A stretch of 64,000 nucleotides of DNA. Origin: Poriferisodalis sp965208555. GTDB taxonomy: Bacteria; Actinomycetota; Acidimicrobiia; Acidimicrobiales; Poriferisodalaceae. Positions 43,554 through 53,005 of this stretch are shown in pieces. Numbering within the stretch: the stretch's first letter is position 1; the number at the start of each line of letters is the position of its first letter. The translations under genes were made by a program, and so were the position numbers. Location: positions 2,232,001 through 2,296,000 of the forward strand of contig NZ_OZ242342.1 of assembly GCF_965208555.1 (NCBI RefSeq), in the 5' to 3' direction. The notes under the pieces are model-generated. The model was not told the DNA's origin and ran no database searches. It saw only the letters and a list, made by a program, of their open reading frames with translations.

Positions 43554-44282
43554 TTACTCGCCGAGCCAGTCCTTGGGCTTGTCGGCTCGGAACTGCCACA
43601 GGGTGACGGCGATGAACAGGGCCGTGAACCCGAGCAGCATGGCGATGGCGCGGCCGAAGCCCTGCTCGCCGGCGAGCACGCTGCGGTAGGCGTCGATTGC
43701 CCAGTACACGGGGCTGGCGGGGGCGATGGCCTGCACCCAGCCCGGCAGTGTGGTGATCTGGGCGATGGCGCCGCCGGCGCCTGCGACGGCCATCGTGCCC
43801 AGCATCGAGGCGGCGTTGAGCTGCGACATGGTGCGGCACAGCGAGGTCATCGCGATCGCCAGGGTGACGTAGGCGGCCGCGCAGGCCAGCGCCGTGATGA
43901 TGAGCTGGGCCGCGCCGCCGGGCACCTCGAGGCCGAAGGTGGCGATGCCGACGGCCACCAGCAGGAGCTGCTGGGCGGCGGTCACGGCGAGCATGGGGAT
44001 GGCCTTGCCGGTGACGATCTCGATCGTGCGGATCGGGGCGATGCGCAGCCGGTCCCAGGTGCCCCATCCGTGCTCCCGGAAGAACGAGAACCCCATCGAT
44101 CCGGTGCCCAGCAGCGCGAACAGCGAGGCCAGGGCGGGCACCGAGTGCGCCGGCCCGCCGATGAGCGCGTCGGACACGAAGAACAGCAGCACGCCCGGCA
44201 TGCCGACCAGCACGAACAGGGGGAAGGGGTCGCGGCGCAGCAGGCGCAGCTCGTTGCGGGTGACGAGGAGGGTTCTAGACAT
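43554..44282 (-). CDS. ABC-2 type exporter permease
   Basis: A 242-residue membrane protein with about six hydrophobic helices (LFVLVGMPGVLLFFVSDALI, QLIITALACAAAYVTLAIAM, AIAMLLGFTALFIAVTLWQF among them) and the FFREHGWGTWDRLRIAPI loop, matching ABC2_membrane proteins. It starts eight bases inside the end of the ATPase gene, so the two are translated together. The pair should form an exporter of the DrrAB type for a lipid or drug-like substrate that cannot be named from sequence. Confidence 0.85.
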   Translation of the reverse strand: MSRTLLVTRNELRLLRRDPFPLFVLVGMPGVLLFFVSDALIGGPAHSVPALASLFALLGTGSMGFSFFREHGWGTWDRLRIAPIRTIEIVTGKAIPMLAVTAAQQLLLVAVGIATFGLEVPGGAAQLIITALACAAAYVTLAIAMTSLCRTMSQLNAASMLGTMAVAGAGGAIAQITTLPGWVQAIAPASPVYWAIDAYRSVLAGEQGFGRAIAMLLGFTALFIAVTLWQFRADKPKDWLGE

Positions 44283-45171
44283 CGGCGGTGCTTCCGGGGG
44301 TGACTTCTGCCGTGCTGCCGGCGGCGCTGTTGCCGTCGGCGCCGCCGATCACCCGCTCGTACAGGCGGCGGACCGAGGGCCGCTCGACGACCACTTCGGC
44401 AATCTGGTCCTGGTCGACCGAGTTGATCGCCGCCAGCAGGTCACGGTCGTCGAACGACACCGTCTCGCCGCTGCCGAGCGTGATGACCGTGGCGGGGTCG
44501 GCGACGGCTGCGAGCAGGTCGGCGAGCGACCCGGCCGCGACCCGCCGGCCGTGGTCGATGATCACCAGCGAGTCGCACGCCTCGTCGGCTTCCTCGAGGT
44601 AGTGGGTGCTGAAGATGACCGCCGTGCCCTGGGCCGCCAGCCGGCGGATGCCGTCGATCACTCGCCGGCGGGCAGCGACGTCGAGGCCGGCCGTCGGCTC
44701 GTCCACCAGCAGCAGCCGGGGCTCGTGGATCACGGCGGTCGCCAGGTGCACCAGCTTCTGCTGGCCCACGCTGAGGTCCTTCACCCTGCGATCGGTCAGC
44801 GGGCCGAGATCGAAGAGTTCGACGATCTTGCTTGTTGCAGTGGTGAGCGAGCCGCCCCGCAGGCCGTAGAGACCGCCGAAGTAGGAGAGGTTGTCCGACA
44901 CCCGCAGCGACAGGTACAGCGCCGTCCGCTGGGCCGCGTACCCGACCATGGCGCTAACCGGCGGCGAGTTCGGCGCCAGCCCGTCGACGGCGATCTGCCC
45001 GCCGTCGGGCTGCAGCAGGCCGACGATGCAGCCCATCGTGGTGGTCTTGCCGGCGCCGTTGGGGCCCAGCAGGCCGACCGTCTCCCCAGGCGCAACCGAG
45101 AACGACAGGTCGTCGACGGCGACGATCGAGCCGTACCGCTTGGTCAGCGACTCGACCTCCAGCAGCGTCAC
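44275..45171 (-). CDS. ABC exporter ATP-binding protein
   Basis: A 298-residue ATPase: Walker A GPNGAGKTTTMG, signature LSVGQQKLVHLATAVIHEP (LSVGQ form), Walker B LLLVDEPTAGLD and the H-loop STHYLEEAD. The C-terminal extension with VVVERPSVRRLYERVIGG is typical of DrrA/CcmA-type exporters. GTG start at 45171. It drives the permease encoded directly downstream. Confidence 0.93.
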   Translation of the reverse strand: MTLLEVESLTKRYGSIVAVDDLSFSVAPGETVGLLGPNGAGKTTTMGCIVGLLQPDGGQIAVDGLAPNSPPVSAMVGYAAQRTALYLSLRVSDNLSYFGGLYGLRGGSLTTATSKIVELFDLGPLTDRRVKDLSVGQQKLVHLATAVIHEPRLLLVDEPTAGLDVAARRRVIDGIRRLAAQGTAVIFSTHYLEEADEACDSLVIIDHGRRVAAGSLADLLAAVADPATVITLGSGETVSFDDRDLLAAINSVDQDQIAEVVVERPSVRRLYERVIGGADGNSAAGSTAEVTPGSTADV

Positions 45172-45290
45172 GGCCGACAGTCTGGCCGCCCAGCCCCGTC
45201 AGCCAACGCCGGGAGGCGGGAATGCGGGACCGAAACCCGAGCCTCGGTTGAGGCAGCGCTTCCCTGAGACTCGAACGTCGGGCGGGACGG

Positions 45291-45857
45291 CTAGAGCTTG
45301 GCGGCGATGCGTTCGAGCGTGTTCCAGTTGCGGGCCGTGGCGGTCACGTCGAGATGCCGTTCGAGGTGCGAGTACGACAGACGCAGCGCCTTGATGCCAT
45401 CGGGTGCCCAGACGTATGCCTCGGTGCCCTTGACGTGGACGACCTCGGGGCTGTGGTCGGCGTCGACGAGCTCACGGACGGCTGCGGGGCTCGGTTTCGC
45501 TGACAGGAAGTTGACCAGGTAGCGGGACCCGTCGTCGGCGACGTGGCCGAGTGGGTTGCGCTCGAGGATGGCTTCGATCTCGGCGGCGGTGCGGGCCGCG
45601 CAGGGCACGTTCACGTCGAATTCGTCGGCCAGGAGTTGTTGGACGGCGGCGGCCACGGCGGCGGCGCTGGGTTGGTCGGGTTGGTCGGGTTGGTCGGCGG
45701 TGATCTCGGCGGTGACGATGATGTTGCCGCTCTGCAGGATCGTGACGGGATCGCCGTAGCCGGCCTCGGCCAGCTTCGGGCGCAGCTCGGCCATGGGAAC
45801 CCGGTTGTGCCCGCCGACGTTGATGCCCCGGGGGAGGACGACGCAGCGGGTGCTCAC
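45291..45857 (-). CDS. DUF1697 family protein
   Basis: A 188-residue protein: VVLPRGINVGGHNRVPMAEL, then YGDPVTILQSGNIIVTAE and the central LLADEFDVNVPCAARTAAEI match DUF1697, a family of unknown function. Three tandem nine-base units (TTGGTCGGG on the + strand) encode DQP repeats in a loop after residue 55, an obvious slippage site. Start is GTG at 45857. Confidence 0.88.
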   Translation of the reverse strand: MSTRCVVLPRGINVGGHNRVPMAELRPKLAEAGYGDPVTILQSGNIIVTAEITADQPDQPDQPSAAAVAAAVQQLLADEFDVNVPCAARTAAEIEAILERNPLGHVADDGSRYLVNFLSAKPSPAAVRELVDADHSPEVVHVKGTEAYVWAPDGIKALRLSYSHLERHLDVTATARNWNTLERIAAKL

Positions 45858-45866
45858 GGGGCCGGC

Positions 45867-46004
45867 TCAGCCGGACTCGCCGGCGAGGCGATTGAGAATG
45901 CGGCTGTGGCGATTCATGGACGCCGCAAGTCGTTGCTGGAAGGTGTCGTCGGTGCGGCAGGCGCCGGCGGGTTGCTCGTGGGCGCTGCGGTGTGCCTTGG
46001 CCAT
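45867..46004 (-). CDS. Possible 45-residue small protein
   Basis: ATG at 46004 opens a 45-codon frame ending nine bases before the DUF1697 gene on the same strand. It has strong GC bias at third positions, as in real genes of this genome, and contains FQQRLAASMNRHSRILNRLA, a likely amphipathic helix. No ribosome-binding site or known family was recognised. Confidence 0.3.
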   Translation of the reverse strand: MAKAHRSAHEQPAGACRTDDTFQQRLAASMNRHSRILNRLAGESG

Positions 46005-46136
46005 GGGAGAACGGTAGGGCAGTGGCGGCTTCTGGTCCGCATCGTTTTGGGGCGGAGCCCGCACGGCGGCTTGCAGGTCACCGCTGCGGCGCCAGCTCGG
46101 AAGAACTTGTCACACCCCTCTCCTACGTTGGCCGCC

Positions 46137-47876
46137 ATGAACCCCGCCGTACGAAACCGACCGGTCGGCGGCCGGCGGCCCTCGCCCCGCTCGTCTGTCG
46201 GCGGTGCCTGTTTGGTGGAGCTGCGTACCCGGCTGGCACGAAGCTGTGAGGCCGAAGGGAGCGGCGACGACAACGGTTTGGGCAGCGATGTCGCCGGTGC
46301 TCGGAGCGTCCGTGATGCTGTGGATGCCGCAGTGAGCCCGCTGGCTGGCACCGGTCCGCTGGTCGGTGCGAGGGCGGCTCGGTCTGTTGACGATGGGGAT
46401 CTGGTGTGGTGCGCGCAGGCGGTGCAACGGGCGATCAACGTGCTCGAGGGAGCACGCAGTGCGCTTGCGGCCGAGGCCTCACGGCGCCAGTTGCATGCGC
46501 GCCGTGGGGAGGCCTCGGCGGCCGAGACGCTGGTCAATGCCACTGGGGTGGGAGGCGCGTTGGCCCGACGTGTCGAACGCGAGGCAGAGGTTCTGGATGC
46601 TCAACCGCAGGTGGCCGAGTCCTTGGGGCACGGTGCGATTAACGCAGAGCAAGCTGCCCTGGTTGCCGCGGCCGAGGTCCCCGACGAGGTGCGAAGGGAC
46701 CTGTGCAAGCAGGCTCGAAACCAGACAGCCGACGAGACACGGAAGACCGTGCGCGCCGCCGAAGCCGCGTGGCGACGCGAGAGCGATGCGCAGCGGCAGG
46801 CTCGTCAGCGCGCAGCGAGGTCGGCCTCGATGTGGATCGATCCCGACAACGGCATGTGGCACCTGCGTGCGAAGTTCGACGCGCTGACTGGCGACGCAGT
46901 CAACCGACTCTTGGTGAGCGCTATCGAGCGGAATTGGCGCAGCGACAAAGAGCTGCCTGAATCGAAGCGCCGCAGCGTTCAGCAGCGTGCCGCCGACGCG
47001 CTCGCGTGGCTGATCACGGCCGCCGGCGCCCAAGGTGCGACACGAGCGGACGGAAGCGCTGCTACCGCCAGCGCTGGCCAACGGGCTGGTTCCTTGCCTC
47101 GCGAGGTCGCTGCGGCGGCCAGAGCTCCAAGCGCAAACAGCGCTTCCCATGAGCCCGCGTCGGCTGCCGGCTTCCCTAGAGCGGGGCTCGCGTCCCGCGA
47201 TTCCGGAAACGTCGTCGGCGGGGGCACGGGAGACGACGTCTGGATCGTGCCGAATCCAACGCAGATGATCGTGCTCACCACGCTGGACAATCTGCGTGGC
47301 GGCTCGAGCGAACGAGCTACGGCCGCGGGCGCCAATGGCGAGTCGCCGTCGCTCGCGCGTCCATTGTCGGCAACGCCAGCTGCTCAGTCCACGGACGTGG
47401 CGTCGAGGCTGGCGATGGACCCGTTGGCAGTTCCCGGCGTTGCGGGCATCACCGAGAACGGCACCGTGCTCGGCGCCGCCGATCTGCGCAGAATCGCCTG
47501 CGATACCCAGATCATCCCGGTGGTGATGGGCGGCCCGAGCGAAGTGCTTGACGTTGGACGGGCCAAGCGCACCATTACGCCGGCCTTGCGTCGGGCATTG
47601 ATTGCACGCGACCAACGATGCGTATGGCCCGGCTGCGATCGAGCGCCCGTTCACTGCGACGGGCATCACCTCCAGCACTGGCTCGACGACGGGCCGACCA
47701 GCCTGGACAACTTGGCGCTGCTCTGCCACAGCCACCACCACCGGTTGCACGAATACAACCTGGTGCTGCACCCGCCGACCGGCCCCGCTCCGCCCGGGGA
47801 TGGCTGGACTGTCACACAGGCCGCGCCCCGCAAGGCATGCACGCCGGTCCGAGATCACACTCGACAGAACCGTTGA
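46137..47876 (+). CDS. DUF222/HNH endonuclease family protein
   Basis: A 579-residue protein. The central DUF222 region (ALAAEASRRQLHARRGEASA, AALVAAAEVPDEVRR, SMWIDPDNGMWHLRAKFD) is followed by a low-complexity Ala/Ser linker and a C-terminal HNH site: ALIARDQRCVWPGCDRAP, then CDGHHLQHWLDDG and NLALLCHSHHHRLHE. This is a multi-copy actinobacterial family, sometimes inside introns or mobile elements, with presumed nicking or cutting activity. ATG at 46137 chosen as the first in-frame codon after the upstream region turns non-coding. Confidence 0.87.
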   Translation: MNPAVRNRPVGGRRPSPRSSVGGACLVELRTRLARSCEAEGSGDDNGLGSDVAGARSVRDAVDAAVSPLAGTGPLVGARAARSVDDGDLVWCAQAVQRAINVLEGARSALAAEASRRQLHARRGEASAAETLVNATGVGGALARRVEREAEVLDAQPQVAESLGHGAINAEQAALVAAAEVPDEVRRDLCKQARNQTADETRKTVRAAEAAWRRESDAQRQARQRAARSASMWIDPDNGMWHLRAKFDALTGDAVNRLLVSAIERNWRSDKELPESKRRSVQQRAADALAWLITAAGAQGATRADGSAATASAGQRAGSLPREVAAAARAPSANSASHEPASAAGFPRAGLASRDSGNVVGGGTGDDVWIVPNPTQMIVLTTLDNLRGGSSERATAAGANGESPSLARPLSATPAAQSTDVASRLAMDPLAVPGVAGITENGTVLGAADLRRIACDTQIIPVVMGGPSEVLDVGRAKRTITPALRRALIARDQRCVWPGCDRAPVHCDGHHLQHWLDDGPTSLDNLALLCHSHHHRLHEYNLVLHPPTGPAPPGDGWTVTQAAPRKACTPVRDHTRQNR

Positions 47877-47934
47877 GCAGCTGGCAGAGGGAATCCGGCA
47901 GGGGGAATACTGAGACCAGGGAAGGGGACGAGCG

Positions 47935-48564
47935 ATGAACGGACAGGTCAGCGACCCGGCAGGGCTGCGGGAGATTTACCGTCAGCCATCCAAGCTGGTG
48001 GCGAACAAGACCGCACCCAAAATCGATGCCGAGTCGGCCCGATTTCTGGCGATGTCGCCGCTGTGCGTGCTGGCCACGCACGGGCCGGGCGGTACCGATG
48101 CCTCGCCTCGAGGCGGGCCGCCAGGGTTTGCCCGGGTGCTCGATGGCGGCACACGCCTGGCGTTCGGCGACCTCAGCGGCAACAACCGCCTCGACTCCTA
48201 CACGAACCTGGTCGAGAACCCCCAAGTCGGCCTGATCTTCTTCGTGCCCGGCACCGACCACACCGTCCGGGTCAACGGCGCCGCCTCACTGACCACCGAT
48301 CCCGACGTCTGCGCTGCCACCGCAGTCGGCGAGCGGGTGCCCAAAGCAGCGGTAGTTGTCGATGTCGATGAATGCTTCGTGCACTGTGCGAAAGCGCTCT
48401 TGCGGGCAAGCATCTGGGACACCTCGACATGGCCGGACGCCGACGTGCCCACGCTGGGCAACATCATCGCCTGCCAGCACGACCTGGGAGTCGAGGCCGA
48501 GGTCATCGACCGCAACGTCGACACCAACTACACCGAGACCATGTGGGAGAGCGGGGGCTCCTAG
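47935..48564 (+). CDS. Pyridoxamine 5'-phosphate oxidase-family flavoprotein
   Basis: A 209-residue split-barrel protein. SPLCVLATHGPGGTDASPRG, then RLAFGDLSGNNRLDSYTNLV and VGLIFFVPGTDHTVRVNG are hallmarks of the MSMEG_1061-type FMN-dependent PPOX subfamily. The N-terminal ~35 residues hold the extra helix typical of this group. It may reduce or oxidise a small molecule with FMN or F420. It stands alone, 58 bases after the HNH gene. Confidence 0.88.
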   Translation: MNGQVSDPAGLREIYRQPSKLVANKTAPKIDAESARFLAMSPLCVLATHGPGGTDASPRGGPPGFARVLDGGTRLAFGDLSGNNRLDSYTNLVENPQVGLIFFVPGTDHTVRVNGAASLTTDPDVCAATAVGERVPKAAVVVDVDECFVHCAKALLRASIWDTSTWPDADVPTLGNIIACQHDLGVEAEVIDRNVDTNYTETMWESGGS

Positions 48565-48586
48565 GAATCGTCAGGCCGAGCAGTCG

Positions 48587-49336
48587 CTAAACGGTGCGGA
48601 GCGTCTCGGTGTTGCCGTCCACGCTGAGGATCTGTCCGGAGACATAGCGGGCGGCATCCGAGAGCAGCCAACAGCAGGCCTCGCCTATGTCGGCGCCAGT
48701 GACCAACGTGTGCAGCGAGACCTGGGCGGTGTAGCCGGCCTTGATGGCTTCGGGTGTGGTCCCGGTGGCGGCGGCCTCCCGCTCGATGACGCCATCCATG
48801 CGCGGGCCCTCCACGGTGCCGGGGCACACGGCGTTGACCCGGATGCCGCGCTCGCCCAGCTCCATCGCCCAGGTCTTGGTGAGACCTACCACCGCCCACT
48901 TCGAGGCCGCATAGGGGCTGCGCAGCGGGTAGCCGAAGATGCCGGCTGTGGAGACGATGTTGACGATCGAGCTGCCGACGCCGAGCAGCGGCACGGCGGC
49001 GGCGGTGCAGCGGAACGTGCTGCCCACGTTGACCTGCACGCAGTCGTCGAACGCTGATGGGTCGAGGTCTTCGACCCGGCCGGTCGGCCCGGCGATGCCG
49101 ACGTTGTTGACCAGCCCGTCGATGCCGCCCATGGCGCTGGCCGCCGCCTCGAACAGCCGGGCCACGTCAACCTCGTCGGCGACGTCGTAGTAGCCGTCGG
49201 CGTGGGTACTCCGGTCGATGTCGACACCGAATACCTGGGCCCCGTAGCGACGAGCAGTGTCGGCAATGGCTGCGCCGATGCCGGCGCCCGCTCCGGTCAC
49301 CACGATCCGCTTGCCTTCCAACATGTTCGGCGGCAT
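48587..49336 (-). CDS. Short-chain dehydrogenase/reductase
   Basis: A 249-residue SDR: cofactor motif TGAGAGIG, VDGLVNNVGIAG for the NNAG-like strand, catalytic Ser in IVNIVSTAG and the YAASKWA active-site Tyr/Lys, then VNAVCPGTVEGPRM. The end VSGQILSVDGN is typical. Start is ATG at 49336 (MPPNMLEG); a second ATG four codons later is possible. Substrate unknown. It converges with the PPOX gene. Confidence 0.92.
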   Translation of the reverse strand: MPPNMLEGKRIVVTGAGAGIGAAIADTARRYGAQVFGVDIDRSTHADGYYDVADEVDVARLFEAAASAMGGIDGLVNNVGIAGPTGRVEDLDPSAFDDCVQVNVGSTFRCTAAAVPLLGVGSSIVNIVSTAGIFGYPLRSPYAASKWAVVGLTKTWAMELGERGIRVNAVCPGTVEGPRMDGVIEREAAATGTTPEAIKAGYTAQVSLHTLVTGADIGEACCWLLSDAARYVSGQILSVDGNTETLRTV

Positions 49337-49516
49337 GGGCAGCACGCTACGAGCCGCTGAGTACCTGTCTTGGCCTGCCCGACCGGTACCGATCCGTCTG
49401 CACCTGCCCTGGCTGGTCCAACCGATGCCGATCTGCCCGCGCGCCCTGACAGTCGGGGATAGTCCGCTCGACAAGGGCGAGACCAACTGTTCCCGACGGC
49501 GTCATAGGGTGGCCGC

Positions 49517-51160
49517 GTGCGGCTCCGTGAGTGCGTCTCGAGTCGGCGTCGTTGCGCCCCAAGCGCTTCCGCTAGGTGTGTCGCTGCGTGCCGTGCTCGC
49601 GCCCGGAGCATCGCGGCGATGCTGGCGATCACCCTGCTCGCAACGGCTTGTGCCACCACGGACTCGACTGTGCCGGTACCCGACGCCGAACCTGCATCGA
49701 ACACATCAGGCGACCCGGCAGCCTCGTCGGGAGAAGACTCTGGCCAGCAGGCCACACCCGCCACCACAGCGGACACTTCGGGGACCACCGCTGACTCGTC
49801 AGCGGCGGCCGCCGGCACGAGCGAGAACACCGTTGTCCTCGACCCGCGCGAAATCGGCTCGCTGCGCAACTTCCTCGGCTACACGTTCCCTCCTGCGCCG
49901 GAGGTGCCGACAGGCCCGCTGTCACGGGCCGCTCAGAACGACCTCAACATGGTCTGGTCCGGCCTGCAGCGAGGCGGGGTCAGCGGCGACGCCATCGCCC
50001 GGCTCGGCCAGACGGACGACCCTCGACTCGGGTGGATCGTCTCCGACCTGCTCAGGTTCGTTCCGCCGGGCGAACTCACCGACGGGGCCATTTCGGCCTT
50101 CCAGTCGTTGACCAGCGTCAGGCTCGCCGACGACCCCGTCGCCCTCCGCAGCCCATGGCAGTCGGTGACCGACCACCTGCTCGCCTGGGACTTGCCCGTC
50201 TTCGACGGCTATGCCGAGTACAAGGAGCGGCTGTTCACGCTGGTCGAGCCCGGCTGGCAGCCGTTCTTCGACGACCCCGACGCCAAGATCGACTGGCGCA
50301 TCGTGAGCTGGGGCGGGGTGCTCATCGACAACCGTGACCTCGGCGACCCCCGCCTCTGCCCCCGGGGCTGCATCCCCGCGCTTGACAACCCGGGCGTCAC
50401 CGATGCGGCGGGCGGCTCGTGGTACCCCGACGACGGCGTCGTGTTCGCCGTCGTGCTCGGCGGCGAGGCCCGGGCCTACCCCCGCCACATCATGGAAATC
50501 CACGAGATGATCAACGACTCGCTCGGCGGGCGGCGCATCGGCATGCCCTACTGCACGCTGTGCGGCTCGGCCCAAGCGTACCTGACCGAGGAGGTGCCCG
50601 ACGGCGTCGCCACCCCCGTGCTGCGCACCTCGGGCCTGCTGTCACGGTCCAACAAGGTCATGTACGACCTCATCACGAAGTCGGTGTTCAACACCTTCAC
50701 CGGCGAAGCGGTATCGGGACCGCTGCGAGAGCAGGGCGTCGTGCTGCCGCAGACCACTGTCGTGACCACCACGTGGGGCGAATGGAAAGCCGCCCATCCC
50801 GAGACGACGATCGTGGCCTCGGACGGGGGGATCGGCCGCCAGTACCCGCTGGACCCGCTGGGCGGCCGCGACGATCGCGGGCCGATCTTCCCGGTCGGCG
50901 ACGTCGACGGGCGCCTCAGCGTCCAGGACCAGGTCTTCGGCGTAGTGCTCGACGACGGCACCCCGGTCGCGTTCCCCGTCGCCGCCGCCGTGGTCGAGCT
51001 CGAAGCCGGCGGGGTGGTGGAGCTGAGCGGGGTCACGCTGCAGCTCGACGGCGGTGGGGTGCGTGCGGTGGACGCCGATGGCAATCCCGTCGAAGGCCAC
51101 CAGTCGTTCTGGTTCGCCTGGAGCCAGTTCATGGCCGACACCCTGCTCTGGGAGCCCTAG
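49517..51160 (+). CDS. DUF3179 family lipoprotein
   Basis: A 547-residue protein with a long basic N-terminus and a lipobox-like LLATACATT, followed by a Thr/Ser-rich linker. Later segments RGCIPALDNPGV, VVLGGEARAYPRHIMEIHEM, RIGMPYCTLCGSAQAYL and NKVMYDLITKSVFNTFTGEA define DUF3179, whose conserved CTLCGS cysteines may be redox-active or metal-binding. GTG at 49517 is assumed; ATG at 49619, just before the hydrophobic core, is an alternative. Role unknown, probably envelope-located. Confidence 0.87.
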   Translation: MRLRECVSSRRRCAPSASARCVAACRARARSIAAMLAITLLATACATTDSTVPVPDAEPASNTSGDPAASSGEDSGQQATPATTADTSGTTADSSAAAAGTSENTVVLDPREIGSLRNFLGYTFPPAPEVPTGPLSRAAQNDLNMVWSGLQRGGVSGDAIARLGQTDDPRLGWIVSDLLRFVPPGELTDGAISAFQSLTSVRLADDPVALRSPWQSVTDHLLAWDLPVFDGYAEYKERLFTLVEPGWQPFFDDPDAKIDWRIVSWGGVLIDNRDLGDPRLCPRGCIPALDNPGVTDAAGGSWYPDDGVVFAVVLGGEARAYPRHIMEIHEMINDSLGGRRIGMPYCTLCGSAQAYLTEEVPDGVATPVLRTSGLLSRSNKVMYDLITKSVFNTFTGEAVSGPLREQGVVLPQTTVVTTTWGEWKAAHPETTIVASDGGIGRQYPLDPLGGRDDRGPIFPVGDVDGRLSVQDQVFGVVLDDGTPVAFPVAAAVVELEAGGVVELSGVTLQLDGGGVRAVDADGNPVEGHQSFWFAWSQFMADTLLWEP

Positions 51161-51349
51161 CCCGCACTCCGATCCCCGAGGCCGCGGTCTCAAGAACCCG
51201 GCACGCCGACAGGCCGCGCCGACGCGCGCGGAGGCCGCGGCCGAATGGCTCGTGAGCGCAGCGAACCAACGCGCGAGCCAACAGCATGGCCATGCGAAGG
51301 ATCGCGTCGTGGAGCAGCCGCGAGCGGCGCGCTGGCTAGCGGCGGACCG

Positions 51350-53005
51350 TCAGCACATGAGCAGGCTGTCGAAAGCGGCCATGGCGGCAGTGGTCGTCGC
51401 ATTGGGGTGGCGCCAGGCGACATGGCCGTCGGGGCGCACCAGCACGGCACCCGCCTGACCGATGCCATACGCGGCTGCGAGGTCACCGCCTGGATCGTTG
51501 AGGTCGATGCCGAGCCGCAGCGCACGAAGCATCGGGTGGGCCGCAACGCCATCTCCGGCTTCGGTCCCGTCGGCCTTAGCACCAGTGTCGACGTCGGCAA
51601 GATCGACGTCGGCACCGCAGATCAGCACGAACTGCGTGTCGTAGAGGTCCAGCGTCGATGTCGCCCCGTCGAAGTCGATCGGCACATGGGGAGCACGGTG
51701 CCCCGGCCGGGCCGTCGGGGCGTAGTCGGTCACCGGGTCGTCCACCTGCGGCGGCGCTGTGCCGTCGCCGATCAGGCAGCCGTCCTCGTAGTGCAGCCCG
51801 AGGTCCATCCCGAGCCAGTTCCCGTACCGCTCCGAGGATGCGAGGGCCACACGCTTCTCGTCGATGGTCGCCGTGCCCGATTCGACCAGCCGCCGGATCC
51901 GCCCGACGCTTCGAGAGTTCTCACGGGACCGATCAGCGTTGTACTGGGCAATGGGTGCCCGCTCGGCCTCGTACGTGTCCAGCAACCCCTCGCCGGCATG
52001 GCCGCCGGCCACGGCAGCGAACTTCCACGCCAGGTTGTGGGCGTCCTGAACGGCCGTGTTCATGCCGAAGCCACCCGTGGGCGGCAGCTGGTGCGCAGCA
52101 TCGCCGATCAGGAACATCCGCCCGTCCCGGAACCGCTCTGCCACCGTCGAGGACATCACCCACGGGATGACGTCGGTCACCCGCAGGTCAAAGCTGTCGG
52201 AAAGCGCCTCGTCGCCGATCGAACGCCGGATCCACTGTTCGGCCATGTCGGTCGTGAAGTCCTCCGGACGGTGCGTCGACGGGTCGTAGTTGATCTGGCA
52301 CAGCCATCGATCATTGGTGTCGATCTTCTGGAAGACGTTGCGGGCCGGCTTCGTCGTCCAGTACAGGGCGGACGGTCGATGATCGGTCCACGGCCCCAGG
52401 TCGGCGTAGAACTGGCAGTTGATCATCGTGCCGAAGCTGGCGATGCCGTCCATCTCGATGCCGAGGCTGCGACGCACGCTTGACGACGCCCCGTCGGCAC
52501 CGACCAGCCAACGTGCCGTCAGGTGCTGCGTGCCCGATGGATCGCCCACCTCAGCCGTCACGTGCTCGCCGTCTTGGACCACCTCGAGGAGCTCCGTGTC
52601 CCAGCAGATCTGCACCTCGCTCATGCCCGCCAGCCGGCGCAGCAGGACTTCCTCGATCCGGTCCTGCGATGTCAGCAGCCACGGCGCCGGCGACAGCTCC
52701 ACTCCGTTCACGACCGGCTGCACTCCCGTCGTCACCCGGCCGATCTCGGTGCCGGCCAGCGTCTCGCAGTACACGAACTGCTCGGTCCACGGCAGCGGCA
52801 GGCTCACGGCCTCGATCTCGTCCAGCACGCCCCACTGGCGCATCAGCTCGGCCGTCCGCACGTTGACCGACCGGGCGCGGGGATGGGGATTCACACCTCC
52901 GCGGCGCTCGACAACGACGGTGTCCAGCCCGAAGCGCCCGAGCAGGATCGCCATCGACAACCCCGCCGGCCCCGCACCCGCCACCAGCACCGTCGTGTCA
53001 GTCAC
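51350..53005 (-). CDS. FAD-dependent aromatic-ring-type monooxygenase
   Basis: A 551-residue flavoprotein hydroxylase of the PheA/TfdB type. The GxGxxG motif VAGAGPAGLSMAILLGRFG, the DG/GD-type motifs LVGADGASSSVRRSLG and FLIGDAAHQLPPTGGFGMN are intact, and a thioredoxin-like C-terminal end is present. Usual substrates are aromatic or polyketide-like compounds, using NAD(P)H and O2. It overlaps the FMN reductase gene by eight bases. The operon hydrolase, FMN reductase, monooxygenase suggests a catabolic or detoxification role. Confidence 0.9.
   Translation of the reverse strand: MTDTTVLVAGAGPAGLSMAILLGRFGLDTVVVERRGGVNPHPRARSVNVRTAELMRQWGVLDEIEAVSLPLPWTEQFVYCETLAGTEIGRVTTGVQPVVNGVELSPAPWLLTSQDRIEEVLLRRLAGMSEVQICWDTELLEVVQDGEHVTAEVGDPSGTQHLTARWLVGADGASSSVRRSLGIEMDGIASFGTMINCQFYADLGPWTDHRPSALYWTTKPARNVFQKIDTNDRWLCQINYDPSTHRPEDFTTDMAEQWIRRSIGDEALSDSFDLRVTDVIPWVMSSTVAERFRDGRMFLIGDAAHQLPPTGGFGMNTAVQDAHNLAWKFAAVAGGHAGEGLLDTYEAERAPIAQYNADRSRENSRSVGRIRRLVESGTATIDEKRVALASSERYGNWLGMDLGLHYEDGCLIGDGTAPPQVDDPVTDYAPTARPGHRAPHVPIDFDGATSTLDLYDTQFVLICGADVDLADVDTGAKADGTEAGDGVAAHPMLRALRLGIDLNDPGGDLAAAYGIGQAGAVLVRPDGHVAWRHPNATTTAAMAAFDSLLMC

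Noticed and set aside
45543..46136. Upstream extension of the HNH endonuclease to 45543
   Set aside because: This part is low-complexity Gly/Val antisense to DUF1697; similarity and plausible start begin at the ATG at 46137.
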